Positions 12,719 through 24,605 of a DNA stretch of 64,000 nt are shown here, piece by piece. Both the position numbers and the translations under genes were made by a program. The notes beneath the pieces were generated by a model. It made no database searches. It was not told where the DNA came from and worked only from the letters and a program-made list of their open reading frames with translations. Where the stretch lies: assembly GCA_023101725.1 (NCBI GenBank), contig JALJCO010003968.1:1612001-1676000 (forward strand), given 5' to 3'. Each line of letters opens with the position of its first letter. Positions within the stretch are counted from its first letter, which is position 1. Source of the stretch: Atherinomorus stipes. Its lineage: Eukaryota > Chordata > Actinopteri > Atheriniformes > Atherinidae.

Positions 12719-14050
12719 TCCAGTACACTTAAATGTTTCAGATCATCAAACAAATTTTAATGTGAGTCAAAGATAACACAAGTAAACAGAAAATGCAGTT
12801 TTTGAATGAAGATTTTTATTAGGGGAGGGGGAGGGGGGGGGATCCAAACCTCCATGGTCCTTTGTGAAAAAGTGATTGCCCCCTGTTAAAACATAAATTA
12901 ACTCTGGTTTATCACATCTTTGGAAAGCAGAGTTCAATTCTCTAGCCATACCAAGGTTGGATTACTGCCACACCTGTTCTCAATCAAGGAATCACTTAAA
13001 TAGAACCTGCCTGACGAAGTTTAGTTGACCAAAAGATCCTCAAAAGCTAGACATCATGTTGCGATCCAAAAAAAAAATTCAGAAAAAAATGAGAAACAAA
13101 GTAATTGAGATTTATCAGTGACTCCAGCGAACCACAGTGAGAGCCATGATCCACAAATGGTGAAAACATGGAACAGTGGTGAAACTTCCCAGGAGTGGCC
13201 GGCCAACCGAAATTACCCCAAGAGCACGGCGACGACTCATCCAAGAGGTCACAAAAGACACCAGAACAACATCCAGGAACTGCAGGCCTCACTTGCCTCA
13301 GTTAAGGTCAGTGTCCATGACTCCACCATAAGAAAGAGACTGAGCAAAAATGGCCTGCATGGCAGAGTTCCAAGACCAAAACCACTGCTGAGCAAAACGA
13401 ACATAAAGGCTCGTCTCAGGATACCAGAAAGCATCTTGATGATCCCCAAGACTTTTGGGAAAATACTCTGTGGACTGACGAGACAAAAGTTAAACTTTTA
13501 GGAAGGCGTAGGTCCCATTACATCTGGCATGAAAATAACACGGCATTTCGGAAAAAGGAACACCATACCAACAGTAAAATAGGGTGGTGATAGTGGAAGT
13601 GTGATGGTCTGGGGCTGTTTAGCTGCTTCAGGACCTGGAAGACTTGCTGTGGTAAATGGAACCATGAATTCTGCTGTCTACCAAAAAAATCCTGAAGGAG
13701 AATGTCCGGCCATCTGTTGGTGACCTCAAGCTGAAGCGCACTTGAGTTCTGCAGCAGGACAATGATCCAAAACACACCAGCAAGTCCACCTCTGAATGGC
13801 TTAAGAAAAACAAAATGAAGACTTTGGAGTGGCCTAGTCAAAGTCCTGAACTGAATCCCATTGATATGCAGAAGGGTGGGGAGGAAAAAAAAAAATATAA
13901 AAAAAAAAGGAGGGGGGGAGGAAAAAAAAAAAAGAGAGAAGAAGGGGGGGGGGAGGGGGGGGGGCGCCCGCCGACGCCGCGCGCCGACACACCACCGCCG
14001 TTGGCAAATATAAAATATTGACCTTAAAAAGGCGGTTCATGCTGAAAAAA
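12719..14050 (+). mobile_element. Broken Tc1/mariner-like transposon; right end missing
   Basis: The left end begins near 12719. It contains the block GTCAAAGATAACACAAGTAA, a G-run (12820-12841) and AAAAAGTGATTGCCCCCTGT, then a Tc1-type transposase coding region (13055-13870). These are features I recognise from teleost Tc1 elements. The 3' half stops abruptly at the DPEF/LNPI-type region near 13866. A short recognisable piece, GACCTTAAAAAGGCGGTTCA, reappears at 14017 inside an aberrant purine-rich stretch. No right terminal repeat matching the left one was found up to 14.6 kb. The copy is dead. Confidence 0.85.
13055..13870 (+). pseudogene. Tc1-like transposase pseudogene
   Basis: All three frames must be combined to read it. 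Recognisable segments, in order, are a start region followed by a deletion that removes much of the first DNA-binding helix (13090-13118); TTVRAMIHKW- and RSGRP-like text at 13125-13210; and KKRLSKNGLHGR-like text near 13330, then the RKPLLS block. Next come the FWENTLWTDETK block around 13450-13490, an SVMVWGCF-like block near 13600, and [10 protein letters not shown] followed by a [15 protein letters not shown] motif at 13750-13865. These correspond to the paired helix-turn-helix and the DDE catalytic domain of Tc1 transposases, including the two catalytic Asp contexts. Several frameshifts and internal stops show it is non-functional. The region with the third catalytic acidic residue runs into the aberrant stretch. 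Confidence 0.85.
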
Positions 14051-14180
14051 GGGGCGAATAAAAAAAATCTAAAAAGGGGGGGAAAAAAATCACCAAGGGG
14101 GAGAGAAATGAGATACAAACGGGGGGGGGGGGGGGGCAAGGATAAGGGGGGGGGGGACTTCAGGGGAGTAGGGCAAAAAT
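13870..14180. other. Aberrant purine-rich, G- and A-homopolymer segment (possible sequencing or assembly error)
   Basis: This stretch alternates long A runs and G runs on one strand, with almost no pyrimidines over tens of bases. Islands of normal-looking sequence interrupt it, including a Tc1 transposase fragment at 14017-14045. The purine bias is unlike the rest of the window and starts in mid-transposase. Local sequencing or assembly error over a transposon is the simplest reading; a real purine-rich satellite is possible. Predicted reading frames on both strands here are meaningless. Confidence 0.7.
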
Positions 14181-15470
14181 TAATTACTTTGCTATTCAAA
14201 CAATTACGAAAAAGGGAGAAAAAGAAAGGAAAATTAATAATAAATTTTCAACCCAAAATGCATCACATCAACACCAAATCAAAGCTCCCTACAAGAAACC
14301 TCGACTAAAAACCGACTGTAGGAACGAAGGGGGAGTTAGAAGGAAGTCGAAGGAGGCTTATAAAAAACACAAAAAAAATAAAGGAACGAGATTTTGACAC
14401 AGACACAAAAACAAATAGCAATCGCCAGGTAATGTGGAAACTTTCGTGGATTTCTCCTCTGTAGTATGTTGTCGGACACTCGTTGAAAATATCTGAGCCC
14501 TTCAGTGCGGAAAAAAAAAGCACACATTAGAGTGAACTTAGACACGGGGGCCAGTTGCCCCATACTTCTCATTAGCTGTGCTGTGAGGCTGCTGCTATGC
14601 TGCCTGCCTGACTAAATACTGGAGCCATCTTGAAAATTCCTTTCTCCGTCACTCACATATATGGTTCAAAAAAAGCAAAATTTCCCTTTAACTCTGACAT
14701 GGATGGGCATACAGAAGGACCCACAGATCCACTTTGCCACGGTCTTCAGGGCCTGCCTCTGTTGAGGTGTGCAGGAGACAGTAAACCTCAGAGCACATTA
14801 TTGTGGAAAGATAGGATACAAATCTTAAAGCTCAAACAACATACAAAACTGACACGAAGGTTTCTTTTCAAATATGTCACTTTTCCCACAGTTCCAACAT
14901 CAACAGCTGTGTTGTCACAAGTTACAGTAAACTGTATGTTTAAAAATACCCACAGCTGCTGAGGGATTAAAAGCATCAATGAGAACTTAAATTAGAACTC
15001 CTCCATCAAATATCAGGTCTGGACTTACCAGTCTCTCCATCTTTCTATATTTTTTTAATTGCTAATGTTAAGAATTGTTGCTTATAAATTTCTTTTTTTT
15101 AAGACTTTATTTGTAAGTTTTTGTTTAATATACTTAGAGAACAGAAGAAATGACAATACAACACCCTAGGACATAACGTGCCCACCCCAGCTTGGTCTTT
15201 AAAACAAAAAAGGTTTTTATGATTACTGTACAAATTATATGTGTCACTCCTGTTGCTTATACATTTCACCAGTGTTTGTACATTCACCCACAAATTTCCA
15301 TCTTTCATTAAAAAAAGTTAGAACATTAATTAAAAGTCATATTTCCTTGTCAGCATATAAAACATTAAACAAAGTACTGGTAAAGCATTAATTGCTTATA
15401 TTAATTGAATGCGAAGCAATCTAAGTAAACAATGATGAGGTATGATGTTTTTTTGTTTTGTTTTGGGGAG

Positions 15471-15486
15471 GGGGGGGGGGGGGGGG
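15471..15486 (+). repeat. Poly(G) run
   Basis: Sixteen consecutive G residues, preceded by GGGGAG, inside intron 2. It is not part of a recognised element. Confidence 0.9.
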
Positions 15487-15912
15487 TTGTGATAAAGTGT
15501 GCATTAACCAATCAACAAAACATAGGGTGAAAAGATATTACACCTGTTAACACAAAGTGGTGAAAGACTAAAGGAAAACAAATGATCGAGCATGTACACA
15601 AATGACAACAGAGAAAATAATACAATAAGTAATGTACACAAATGCTGTCCTTACAGTGGCAGAAATAAATGAAAAGGAATGCAAAATACAAAAAGCAGGA
15701 GAAAAAAAAGAAAAGACAAACAAAAACTTAACAAAACTTTAAATTAGATATTGTTAATCAAGGTGTGAAGGTGATAAAACAGTGGTAATGGCATTGATAG
15801 CATAATAATAAATAATTATAATAACAAATATATTATTGTTTATTTTTATTGTTTTAGCTGATTTGTTTTATTGTATTTTATTTATTTTTAGTGTATTCTA
15901 TGTATTTTTATT

Positions 15913-15966
15913 TATGTGTGTGTGTGTATGTGTGTGATATAAAAAAAAATATGTGTGTGTGTGTGT

Positions 15967-16001
<35 letters not shown>

Positions 16002-16019
16002 TGTGTGTGTGTGTGTATG

Positions 16020-16054
<35 letters not shown>
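15913..16054. repeat. Compound (GT)n / (AT)n microsatellite
   Basis: Alternating blocks of TG repeats (about 15917-15936 and 15951-15966), AT repeats (15968-16000), TG again (16002-16016) and AT again (16025-16054). The whole tract is purine-pyrimidine alternating. Confidence 0.9.
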
Positions 16055-16059
<5 letters not shown>

Positions 16060-16079
16060 CATTTTTTTAATGTATTTTT

Positions 16080-16235
16080 ATTGTTTTGAATGAGAGCTGG
16101 TGCAACACTTGCACAGAGCAACACTTGTTTTTCTTATCTTATTTTATTTTTATTGCTGGGTATTTTCTACTGCACTTTGGAGACATGTTCTGACTGAAAT
16201 GTGCTTTATAAATAAAGTGGATTGGATAATAATAA
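16080..16235 (+). mobile_element. Probable LINE-derived 3' end
   Basis: The segment ends with GTGCTTTATAAATAAAGTGG followed by a degenerate GGAT/AATAAT tail. This style of ending, a polyadenylation-like AATAAA followed by a short tandem repeat, is seen at the 3' ends of teleost LINEs. Only the untranslated tail is visible and no reverse transcriptase was identified, so clade and left border are unknown. Confidence 0.4.
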
Positions 16236-16972
16236 TGAAGGTAATAATAATAATAAAAGTACTAAAAAACAGGAAGTAAAATAAACAAATGTTGAATTTC
16301 TCATTTCTCAATACTCATTACTATCTTTGTCAATAATAAGATAATAATTATGACAATAATAATGATAATAATTTTGATATTAATAGTAGTAGTAGTAGTA
16401 GTGGTGGTAGTATGAGTAGAACTAATAATAATAATGATAATGAGATAAGATGTTCACATTAGAACAACAAGCACTATTAAAAAAGTTTTAACTTCACACT
16501 TTTGCTATACAGAATGCAACAAGACACTGAATGACAAGGTTGGATTATTGTGTAGAGTGATATAAGTTAACCTTGTGAATCTGAATTCTTTAATACCAAA
16601 TTTTTCAGATCTAGGAGGGTCAAACTAAATCGAAATGGTTGAAGGATGTATTGGTTAGTGTCATTTCCTCCACTGACTACGTTATTGAAATAAAACTTTA
16701 GGTTTTTAATTTATGACAGAATGGCTAGAAAACAGCAGTTTGGTACAATCTACTGTCCCTCATGTCATGCTCAGATTTGGGAAGTACAGTAAAGGATGTG
16801 GAAGCTTTCTTCCTGTTCCTCTTGCACTATTGTGCCTTACCACATCCTTCCTAGTGGGCGACCTCTGTTTGAAAGTAAGGTATAGCTTTTCAAAAATGCT
16901 GGCTCACAGGCAGGATGAGGGGAAGAGATGGGGGCACCTCCTCATTATTCCTCATGTCTTTCTGTGTTACAG

Positions 16973-17046
16973 GTTTATCCTGCGTTACTCCAGCTGCTGA
17001 TATTTGTGGAAGGTGAACAGCTGATTCTGCTGCTGGAGAAAAACGA
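16973..17046 (+). CDS. adam12 presumptive exon 3: prodomain strand
   Basis: This is a 74-nt exon between the acceptor TGTGTTACAG and the donor GTGAGT. It starts in phase 0 and ends with two bases of a split codon (GA). It encodes VYPALLQLLIFVEGEQLI followed by LLLEKN and the start of E. The block -P-x-x-L-x-(9)-E-G-x-x-L-I-L-x-L-E-K-N-E is the conserved prodomain strand that in ADAM proteins directly precedes the 'GL-A-(S/P)-x-(F/Y)-TETHY' segment, which is exactly what the next exon supplies. The GA joins the first G of that exon to form Glu. The exon was located by the phase gap between 9898 and 41627, and both phase and peptide fit, so confidence is high despite its size. Confidence 0.9.
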
Positions 17047-17951
17047 GTGAGTTTTCCTGTTTCATTATACCTCTCTCTCCGCACTTGTCATGAACACTGA
17101 GACAAGAAAATTGATATTTGTTATATTAATCACACACAGAGCCAAAAGATATGCTTGCACTCCTGGTTGTGAATGGTGTGAGTCATATATGCAAGTGGAG
17201 GAGGAGTTGTACAGGTCTGGGCTATGATATAGTATATTCAAGGAGGGAGAAATAATATGTCCCCTAGTGATTGGACTCTTTTATGGTTCATTCTCTCTGA
17301 AGAGCCGAAAGATGAAAGCTGATAAAGAATAAGGCTGAAGAGAGCTCTGAGGACTTTTCTTTCCCTCGCCTCTCATTACTATCTCTCCCCTCCATACTGT
17401 GGAAAATAACACTGTGAACTCTTAGAAAAGGGCTGGGGATCACATGGAGTTCGCAAATATGCACTAACACTTAAATACTTATGCACAAGCTGTGTTGTAT
17501 AGTTGCAACAAATACCGATTTAATGGCAAAAGAAAAGCCGGCTCACATATTTGTGGAAAATGTACAATTTCACAAATATGATTGCATCATCAGTAATTCA
17601 GGTCATGTCTCTGCCAGTGCTTCTTATTCAGAGCGGGTGGAGACATAATATTTTCCCTTGCGTCTTGGGGATGAAGATATTGACACTGAATTGATAGACT
17701 TGGTCTGAAACTGGTCGGTCACTGGTGCCTCAGACATATATTTCGCATACAAGTTTGAGAAGTCTGAAAATGTCACAAATCGAGAACTACTCATTTTTTA
17801 GAGGCTCTAAAAATGGTTTGATATTCAAGCAGATGAAATAATTTATAATGCACCTATAACCTGTCTTAATTCCCTTTACATGTGACTGAACAATGTCTGC
17901 GATACTCACTGGTACATTTCTCATTATTTGCCTAAGAAATTCTCCTTAGAG

Positions 17952-18146
17952 CAGTGTTTCTCAATCCTGGTCCTCAGGGACACCTGCCCTGCTGGTTTTC
18001 AAGATAGTCCTACTTCAACACACCTGACTCAGATGAATGGCTCATTAGCAGGCTTGCAAAGAACTTGATGAGCAGTTGAGTTGATCTGAATCAGGTGTGG
18101 TGGAAGCAGGGCAGGGGTCCCTGGGGACCAGGATTGAGAAGCCCAG
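17952..18146. mobile_element. hAT-like palindromic MITE (CAGTGTTTCTCAATCCTGGTCC type)
   Basis: The left half (CAGTGTTTCTCAATCCTGGT, CCTGCCCTGCTGG, CAACACACCTGACTCAGATG) is mirrored by the right half (ATCTGAATCAGGTGTGGTGG, AAGCAGGGCAGG, GGACCAGGATTGAGAAGCCC). The octamers just outside, CCTTAGAG (17944-17951) and CCTTACGG (18147-18154), agree at 6 of 8 positions. The full palindrome, 8-bp duplication and short length identify a non-autonomous hAT-type element. It shares its CACCTGACTCA core with 8948-9172. Confidence 0.85.
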
Positions 18147-19019
18147 CCTTACGGAGAAACACTGTCCAGACTAAAACTTCCTCCCCTTGCTCTCCATGTG
18201 ACCTGCAGTGACCTCAGCATCAGCTGTGAGTCATAAGTCACCAGCCGTCACCCACTCGGTAGCATTCTGCCGTTCCCATCCGGCCTGTTCACTGTCAGGC
18301 CAGATGTGTCCTCTGATACCGCTTCACTAGTTCAGCCAACACAGAGCAGGTGGCCTCTGACCTCTGCATGTCTGTGTGTTGTTGTGAGGAAGCATCCGTT
18401 AAGTCTCTGGCCAAAGGAAATGATGAGGTCACGTGACAGATGGATTGAGGGCTATGAATTATATTATGGTTAAGAAATGGCCAATTTCAGAGTCAAGTAA
18501 AAAGAAATGTAGCCAACCCTTCCTGTTGGTGTTCTGGGGGAGAATACATTTGAATATAGAGAATAAAACAAAGGTGCTTTGCATGAATCTGCTGAGCTCA
18601 TGCAGTTTGTTCAGTTGGCACTGCTGCAGAGCACACCTGCTCCTAAGCCAGTGTGAAATGATCTCAGTCTTCACCAGTCTAAAAACACTATCAGAGTCAA
18701 TTAATAAACTGCTGTTTGGAACTCCTTTGGCACAGTCACAGGAAAAATTGGCCACTTCTGCTGCACATCCAGCTGAACTCTAGCTGAACTTGATATTCCT
18801 CATGTGTAGAGGCCATCTCCTTGTGACCCTATAAACTGGAGGGGCCAAACTGTTTGAGTCAAAAATCAAACTTGCCTATGAATTTCAAGAGCTGTCTTTG
18901 CTCAATGAAGTATCAGCACAGCGGCCATGGTCCCAGACTGTAAAATAAGCGCCCTGAACAGCTCAGGTTTGGATGTTGCCACCATTTATCCATTTTCTTT
19001 ACCTTCTGTATTCTGTTCA

Positions 19020-19176
19020 GGGTTAAGTTGGGGTCAGAGTTTCAATTGGGGATGGAGGAGTATCATCAGTCCATTGCAGGACTGACACAGAGACAGAATA
19101 ATACAACCAGTCAGTTTAATAATTACCAATTAACCTATCATATGAACTCTGGCCGGGATTCAAACCAAGAACCTCC
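19020..19176 (-). repeat. Degenerate dispersed repeat, antisense copy
   Basis: The antisense pattern AGTCCATTGCAGGACTGACA, ACCAATTAACCTATCAT and CCGGGATTCAAACCAAGAAC matches the middle and right part of a very common teleost dispersed repeat. I recall that repeat as containing 'CTGGCGACCTGTCC', 'GGTTAATTGGT' and 'GGGTTCGAATCCC'. The GGGATTCAAACC block is reminiscent of a tRNA B box in reverse. Two other copies occur at 26245-26345 (antisense) and 54919-55094 (sense). Family name not assigned. Confidence 0.6.
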
Positions 19177-21980
19177 TCTTGTGAAAAAAAAGCTACAACT
19201 TTTGCACTTTATCTGCTCTAATTTAAACTTTTGTCATCACTGTACCTGAGCAGCACAGCAGGAAGTGACATAGATCAGCTTCTTCTTTATCCCACAATAT
19301 ATTGACCCTTTTTCCCTTATGCAAGTTCTTTCAATATTGGCTCCTAACATTTTTGCTCATTTTCATAAGAGCAATGGAAATGGCCAATGTCGTATTTAAT
19401 ATTTCAGGCTTGACGTGTTGTACAGTACAAACAGAGCTGGACAGACTTGCAGACTTGTGCCAGCAGCTGCAGCTTTGAAGTATAGCATTGATCAATGGCA
19501 CAGTTGGCCAAGTTCAAATGATTAATGGTGGTCGTATGGGACATTCCGCATTAGTCTTGATTAAAGACTTCAATAACACTGTCTGGGGGACCAAGAAGCT
19601 TGTGTGTACGTGTGTGTGACACAGAGAAAGAGGGAAAAGAAAAAGAGAGAAGTGCCAATGATATACAGCTGGGCCCACTTAGTGAAGTATTGTACAGTTA
19701 GTATAATTATGTCTTGTTTCTGAGGCTGAATATTATTTGAAAATGGTCAGAGCTAATATGAAGACCATTTTTTCATTTAAAGAGATTGCATATTACTTCT
19801 ATACTAAGTAAATGCTCATGCCAAATTAAAATGATTTGGTTGGCATATTTACTCTAAACAAGTTCAGAGGTCACAACGTTGTTTTATAGCTTATTTGTGC
19901 CTCTAAAAAACATGTTGCACGCAGTGTTATTTTTTCTTCCTTTAAAAGTGTAATATGCAGGAATGCTTGTTCAGAAATAGTTTATAACTTTGCTTGCTTT
20001 TGTTAAACTCATGTTTTACTTTGCTTAAGATGGGATGTCAGGTTGATGCATCTCGCAGTATAATAGGAAGTGGAACTGCCTGGATTCAGTGTATGATTTT
20101 CCCTTTTCGTCAGTCATGGTAGTGGTTGATGGTTGAACTGTCAGAGTGATGGTTGAGCTGTAAGAAAGCAGGGTAGTTGGGAGATGTGCTGGCCATGAAG
20201 CTTCCATTAACCACTGAGCTCTTGCCAAGCTCATATACTTGCACTGCACTTATGGCATCCTCTTCCCTGGCCACTGGCATCTGACAACACCAGGGACTGC
20301 AGTCCTGGTACCGCGATGTGCAGCTAATCCAACAAATCATCATGCAGATCTTAAACTAGATAGTCCCTAAGCTGGAAATATATCCGGCCATGTCATATTT
20401 ATAGTGGGAGCCAAGTATTACCATTTGTCCCAGAAGATATGGCCACAAGTGGATACTGTCACATACTTAAGTATGTGATCATTTTATGTCTGTGGGCTTT
20501 TGCTCAAATGGCTCACTGTCAGGCTTATAGTGAATGCAAAGGCAAACCCCCACTCATTCTGAAAAAGTGGCCTGCAAACACAGTGTACACATAAATAAAT
20601 AAACTTAATCATATGCATCTTTAATTTCTAATTTCCCTAACTTGCAGCGCATGCTAATATTGCTGTTGTTTAAAGTATACACTCTGTTGTCATTGTTAAT
20701 GATTAATTTCAGTCCTGTTCAAGTATGCATGAAGTGAAATACCTCTTTTTATCCTTGAAACACAATGAGCTGAATATGCTCATACTTTAACCAGCTCTCT
20801 ACATATGACCATGCATTTCCCAGGGAGAACATTTCCTTTCATTCTTCTGCAGCAGGAAAGAAAAGAGGAAAGAGCTCTTTTGAAACATGCATCCACATGA
20901 AAACAACAGCATTATGTTTCTGAATAAATGAAAAAAAAAAATCCCCATAGCAACATCTTCGTTGTAACCCATGAAAAAGATGCACCGTGTAATAACTAGG
21001 CTGATAATACTGAGGTGTGCGTTGATGTGTGTTTTACAGAGGAATATGATATTAACCAGCCTGTTCAATGAGAAGTCTTTAGGAATACTAAAAATCTTTT
21101 TGGGCTTCTGCTTCCTTTTAATTAGATATTTGAAGACAGATGTGTTCATTTGTCCAGAATACATCTGCCTTTCTTCTGCACTGTTCATGACGAAGAGAAT
21201 TGCCTGTTTGTTTCTTTTAGCTCTGCAGCCTAATCAGAAGGTCAGAAACTTTGTGGATGCTGGCTGTTGAGCAGCAGAGTTTACAAGTGACAGTGTGTGA
21301 CAGTCCTGCTTCTATTGCCGCCTCTTGCGCTGACACTTTCATTACTCCCACTTCCGCTGTTCCTGCATTTCTTCCTACACATCTCTTAACAAGTTGTTGT
21401 GATGTTTTCTTCATGTCACATTTTCCCTGTGTTTTAACTTTTCTGCCCCCTTTCACTCACTATCTTTCATTTCCTTTCACACGTCCATGCTTCCTCCCCC
21501 TAGATGCTTGTGCTTTCACTCAGCAGCTCCTTTCTCATTACACTATCTGAGGCCCTGTCAAAGCCACCCAGAGGGAGAGTTGGACCTCAAGCTGCTGTTT
21601 GGTGCCAACACATGTGTACTTGGAATTTGGTGCCAAGTTTCTGTATGGTTTTCCTTTTGATGCCAAGCTGTTTTGTTGTGCATGTCACAGTCAATTCATA
21701 CATTATTAGGTTAAATACCAGCTGCCTACAGAGAGTTTGTATTAGCCTTTTTGCTATTTTGCTTCATTAAATACCCCAATTATTGCCTGATTTTCTGATA
21801 TGGTATGGCTTTGAAGGAAAACATATTTTTTTATCCACATTTGATATAATGCAAGCAGACATGCGATCTAAAATTTGGAGACGTGTATAACCGCTTTCAT
21901 TTTTTATTTTTTTATTTTTATTTTTTGTTAAATGTACGGGGAACACCATTTTCAGACATGGGATAAGTAAGTTGCTGTGG

Positions 21981-22785
21981 CATTAAAGGTTCTAGAGGCA
22001 GGATTAAGAAATGAGACTCGTGAGTGCCACGACAGGCGCTCCGGGTAACTGCAGCCACCAGCCAAGTTGGCATGGCAGCGTTAATGTTGTTTACTACGTT
22101 GATAGTCTTTTTCGTCGTAGTGCCACTTTTGAGTGTCTTTCAGTTGATCTGGATTGTTTGCTGACGGCAGAAGAATCCATAACTATCCCTTGTAGTGTTT
22201 GAATCCATTGCAATTGCCGTGCTGGGCTGAGAAATTCGTGAGTTTTCAGTGCTCTAACAGGAGGGACAGCACTACCAGGAACCAGTGGATTATAATTATC
22301 AGTGAGGATGTGCAGTCGGTAAGTGTTGCTGCTTGTGTAACTTATTATCTTTTGTGTTAGAGACCAGTAAACGATGGTAGACCAGTAAACGAACGGACAA
22401 GCTGCTAATGTAGCTACAAAAGCTAACACTGTTTGGTTAACTTCACGTCAGACGTCCGCTCCTTATATTCATCAGTCCAGCCCTTTTACTCCACGGATCC
22501 TCTCTATCAGCCATACCGTTAGGTTTTTATCACGTTTTTTTCTGTTGGGACAGCATTTTCCTTGGTCTGTCCTGATAAGACTTTGTTTTGACTTTGACGT
22601 TTGCCTCGTGACAGGTCTAACTCTCGTACGTATTCTCGCGACAAACAAAAGTTGGGGATAAAAAGAGGTTAAAATGATCTCATTAAATTTTCGTCCCTCC
22701 CAACTAGAATCAAAAATTCATTTGAAGATAATTTAAGAAGGAATGTGTATGTAACACACTAGGTTATGACACCTTTAACGTTTCA
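21981..22785. repeat. Dispersed repeat family, copy A (possible DNA element with CATTAAAGGT / ACCTTTAACG ends)
   Basis: The segment starts CATTAAAGGTTCTAGAGGCA and ends GACACCTTTAACG, giving short inverted ends. Its left about 120 bp are strongly similar to 24466-24590: TCTAGAGGCAGGAT(T/C)AAGAAATG, then GTAACTGCAGCCACCAGCCA. The interior is CpG-rich compared with the flanks and has no coding similarity I recognise. The ends suggest a DNA transposon, but no target duplication is clear. Confidence 0.55.
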
Positions 22786-24459
22786 TCACCCATTAGCATA
22801 AAAAAATTGGATATGCATGTTTAGTCTTTCACCATTCCTATAGTCCCTTCAAATTCAAGGTTCAGCAAAGACAAAGAAGACTCTTTACTTTAAAGTTTAT
22901 TGTTTTCCTAAAAACGATTCCTTGAATGTCAGCAGATTAGATGTGTAATGGGGAGCAGTGCCTGCTTAGAAATGCGAAGCTGAAAAATTTAAACACATCT
23001 GTGTTTTGAAAGACAGTGCATCGTCCTTAACTTCCATTTTTATAGGGTATTGATAAGTTAACTGAAGCGACAGCCACTCTGTAAGCTGTTACCTCTGTTA
23101 TCTTTGAAAGTGGCGGCACTCTGCCTTTCAGAAACAGAGTGCTTATTCAGTGACTTTCCTCACTACAGATATGCTTGTATGACAGAGAGACCCACAGAAC
23201 TCATACAAAATTTGTCATACATCTCGTGAGAACATGTCATATTGCCATGACTTATCACACAGTTTTATCAAGCAAGCTGTGTGTAAAATATACAGTACTT
23301 TCAGTGGATGGGAACAAGTATCACTTTTCTGCACCTGCTTGTTTAACTGGTGCACTAATAAAGTATTCTCATTGGTTTCTTATTTGTAGCGGTTTTACTA
23401 CACTTACAGGAATGGCTGTATGTCTTGCCTGCCCTTGAATAACACTATATTTTACTTAATGTGGCCTCACTTTCTCCACCACCCTTTTCCTTCAGATAAA
23501 AGGAAGAAGGTGACAGGAAAATTTGAGTTTTGTTGCTCATTTCGTGCAGAAGCTATGACCAACACCTGCACCCGAGAATGTTGGGGAAAACCATGAAGAG
23601 AAGTTTGACCAACACTGTCATTTAATTAATGACTCCGTTTGGATTCCTTTGAAAAGCAGATTGTAAGGCTAATTAGCTCACCTCACACCACTCTGCTTAT
23701 TTGCCCGTATGTAGTTTAGGCATGCATTATGCTGAAAGTTTAAAGGTAGTTTAACTTAACAAGGTAAAAACTAGTAGGATGTACGTGGCATCTTAAATGT
23801 TGAAGTAACCAAAGTGCCATTCAGACACGAAGGTGACCGTGTCATTTGCCATCAGATCAGTGGAATGGAGAGCTTGTCTTAAAGGAGCTTCAGGCAGAAG
23901 CCTGAGTAACTTAGCTTATTACAGAGACTGGCGATAAGAAACCACCCAGACCGGTTCTGTGGAAAGGTGTCAGGCTGTCAAAACACTTTGACACATCTAC
24001 TTCTTTCATACTATGTGCATGTGTCCTGAGACCTAGTATCCCAAAAACGTATATCTTATCTCTTCAGATATTGATTGGATTGTGAATTCCACCTTTGATG
24101 ACATTGTCGTTGTAGGTTTTGTTAAGCTGAGAGCACATCGTAATCACATTTTGCTTCCTACCATCTTTAATTGGTTGGCTAAAGAGTTTTGAGGATAATG
24201 CAGAGTGCCCTTGGGGAAAGTTGCCCAGCTCTGAAGGACTTCATAGGGGAAAAAAAGAGAGAGAGAGGAAGAGTTCTCCTAGGTGAGAAGATTAGAGTGG
24301 TAGTCTTTTTTTCTCTTTTATTTAAAGGTTCACAGCCAAGTTGTCCAACATCTCTGTCTTAGTTGTCCTAGTTTTCATTTTTGTTTGAACTCTATCCATC
24401 TTGAGTTTATTTTTCTCAGTTTTCTTTCTTTATTCCTTAAAAAATATAATTGATTCTCA

Positions 24460-24605
24460 GACTTAAAAGATCTAGAGGCAGGATCAAGAAATGCGACTTG
24501 CGAGTGCCGCGACTGGCACTGTGGGTAACTGCAGCCACCAGCCAAGACAGCACAGTAGCGTGCACAAACTGAAGCTATACAGTTGTTTACTATGCAATGC
24601 ATCGG
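24460..24605. repeat. Dispersed repeat family, copy B (truncated)
   Basis: Starts ACTTAAAAGATCTAGAGGCA and follows copy A through GGATCAAGAAATGCGACT, GAGTGCCGCGACTGGC, GTAACTGCAGCCACCAGCCA and GTTGTTTACTA. After about 24600 the similarity is no longer evident, so the copy is truncated or rearranged. It is in the same orientation as copy A, 2.4 kb upstream. Confidence 0.6.

Larger units (their letters stand above)
9899..16972 (+). other. adam12 intron 2
   Basis: This 7.1-kb phase-0 intron runs between two prodomain exons. It contains poly(T) near 11492-11517, the broken Tc1-like transposon from about 12719, the aberrant purine-rich stretch 13870-14180, a poly(G) run at 15471-15486, alternating GT/AT microsatellites at 15913-16054 and a LINE-like 3' tail ending near 16235. 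Remaining parts (9.9-12.7 kb and 14.5-15.4 kb) show nothing recognisable on either strand. Confidence 0.75.

Noticed and set aside
13815..14308. Lysine/glycine-rich plus-strand and proline/phenylalanine-rich minus-strand open frames
   Set aside because: They come from A and G homopolymers in the aberrant segment next to the Tc1 relic and are not proteins.
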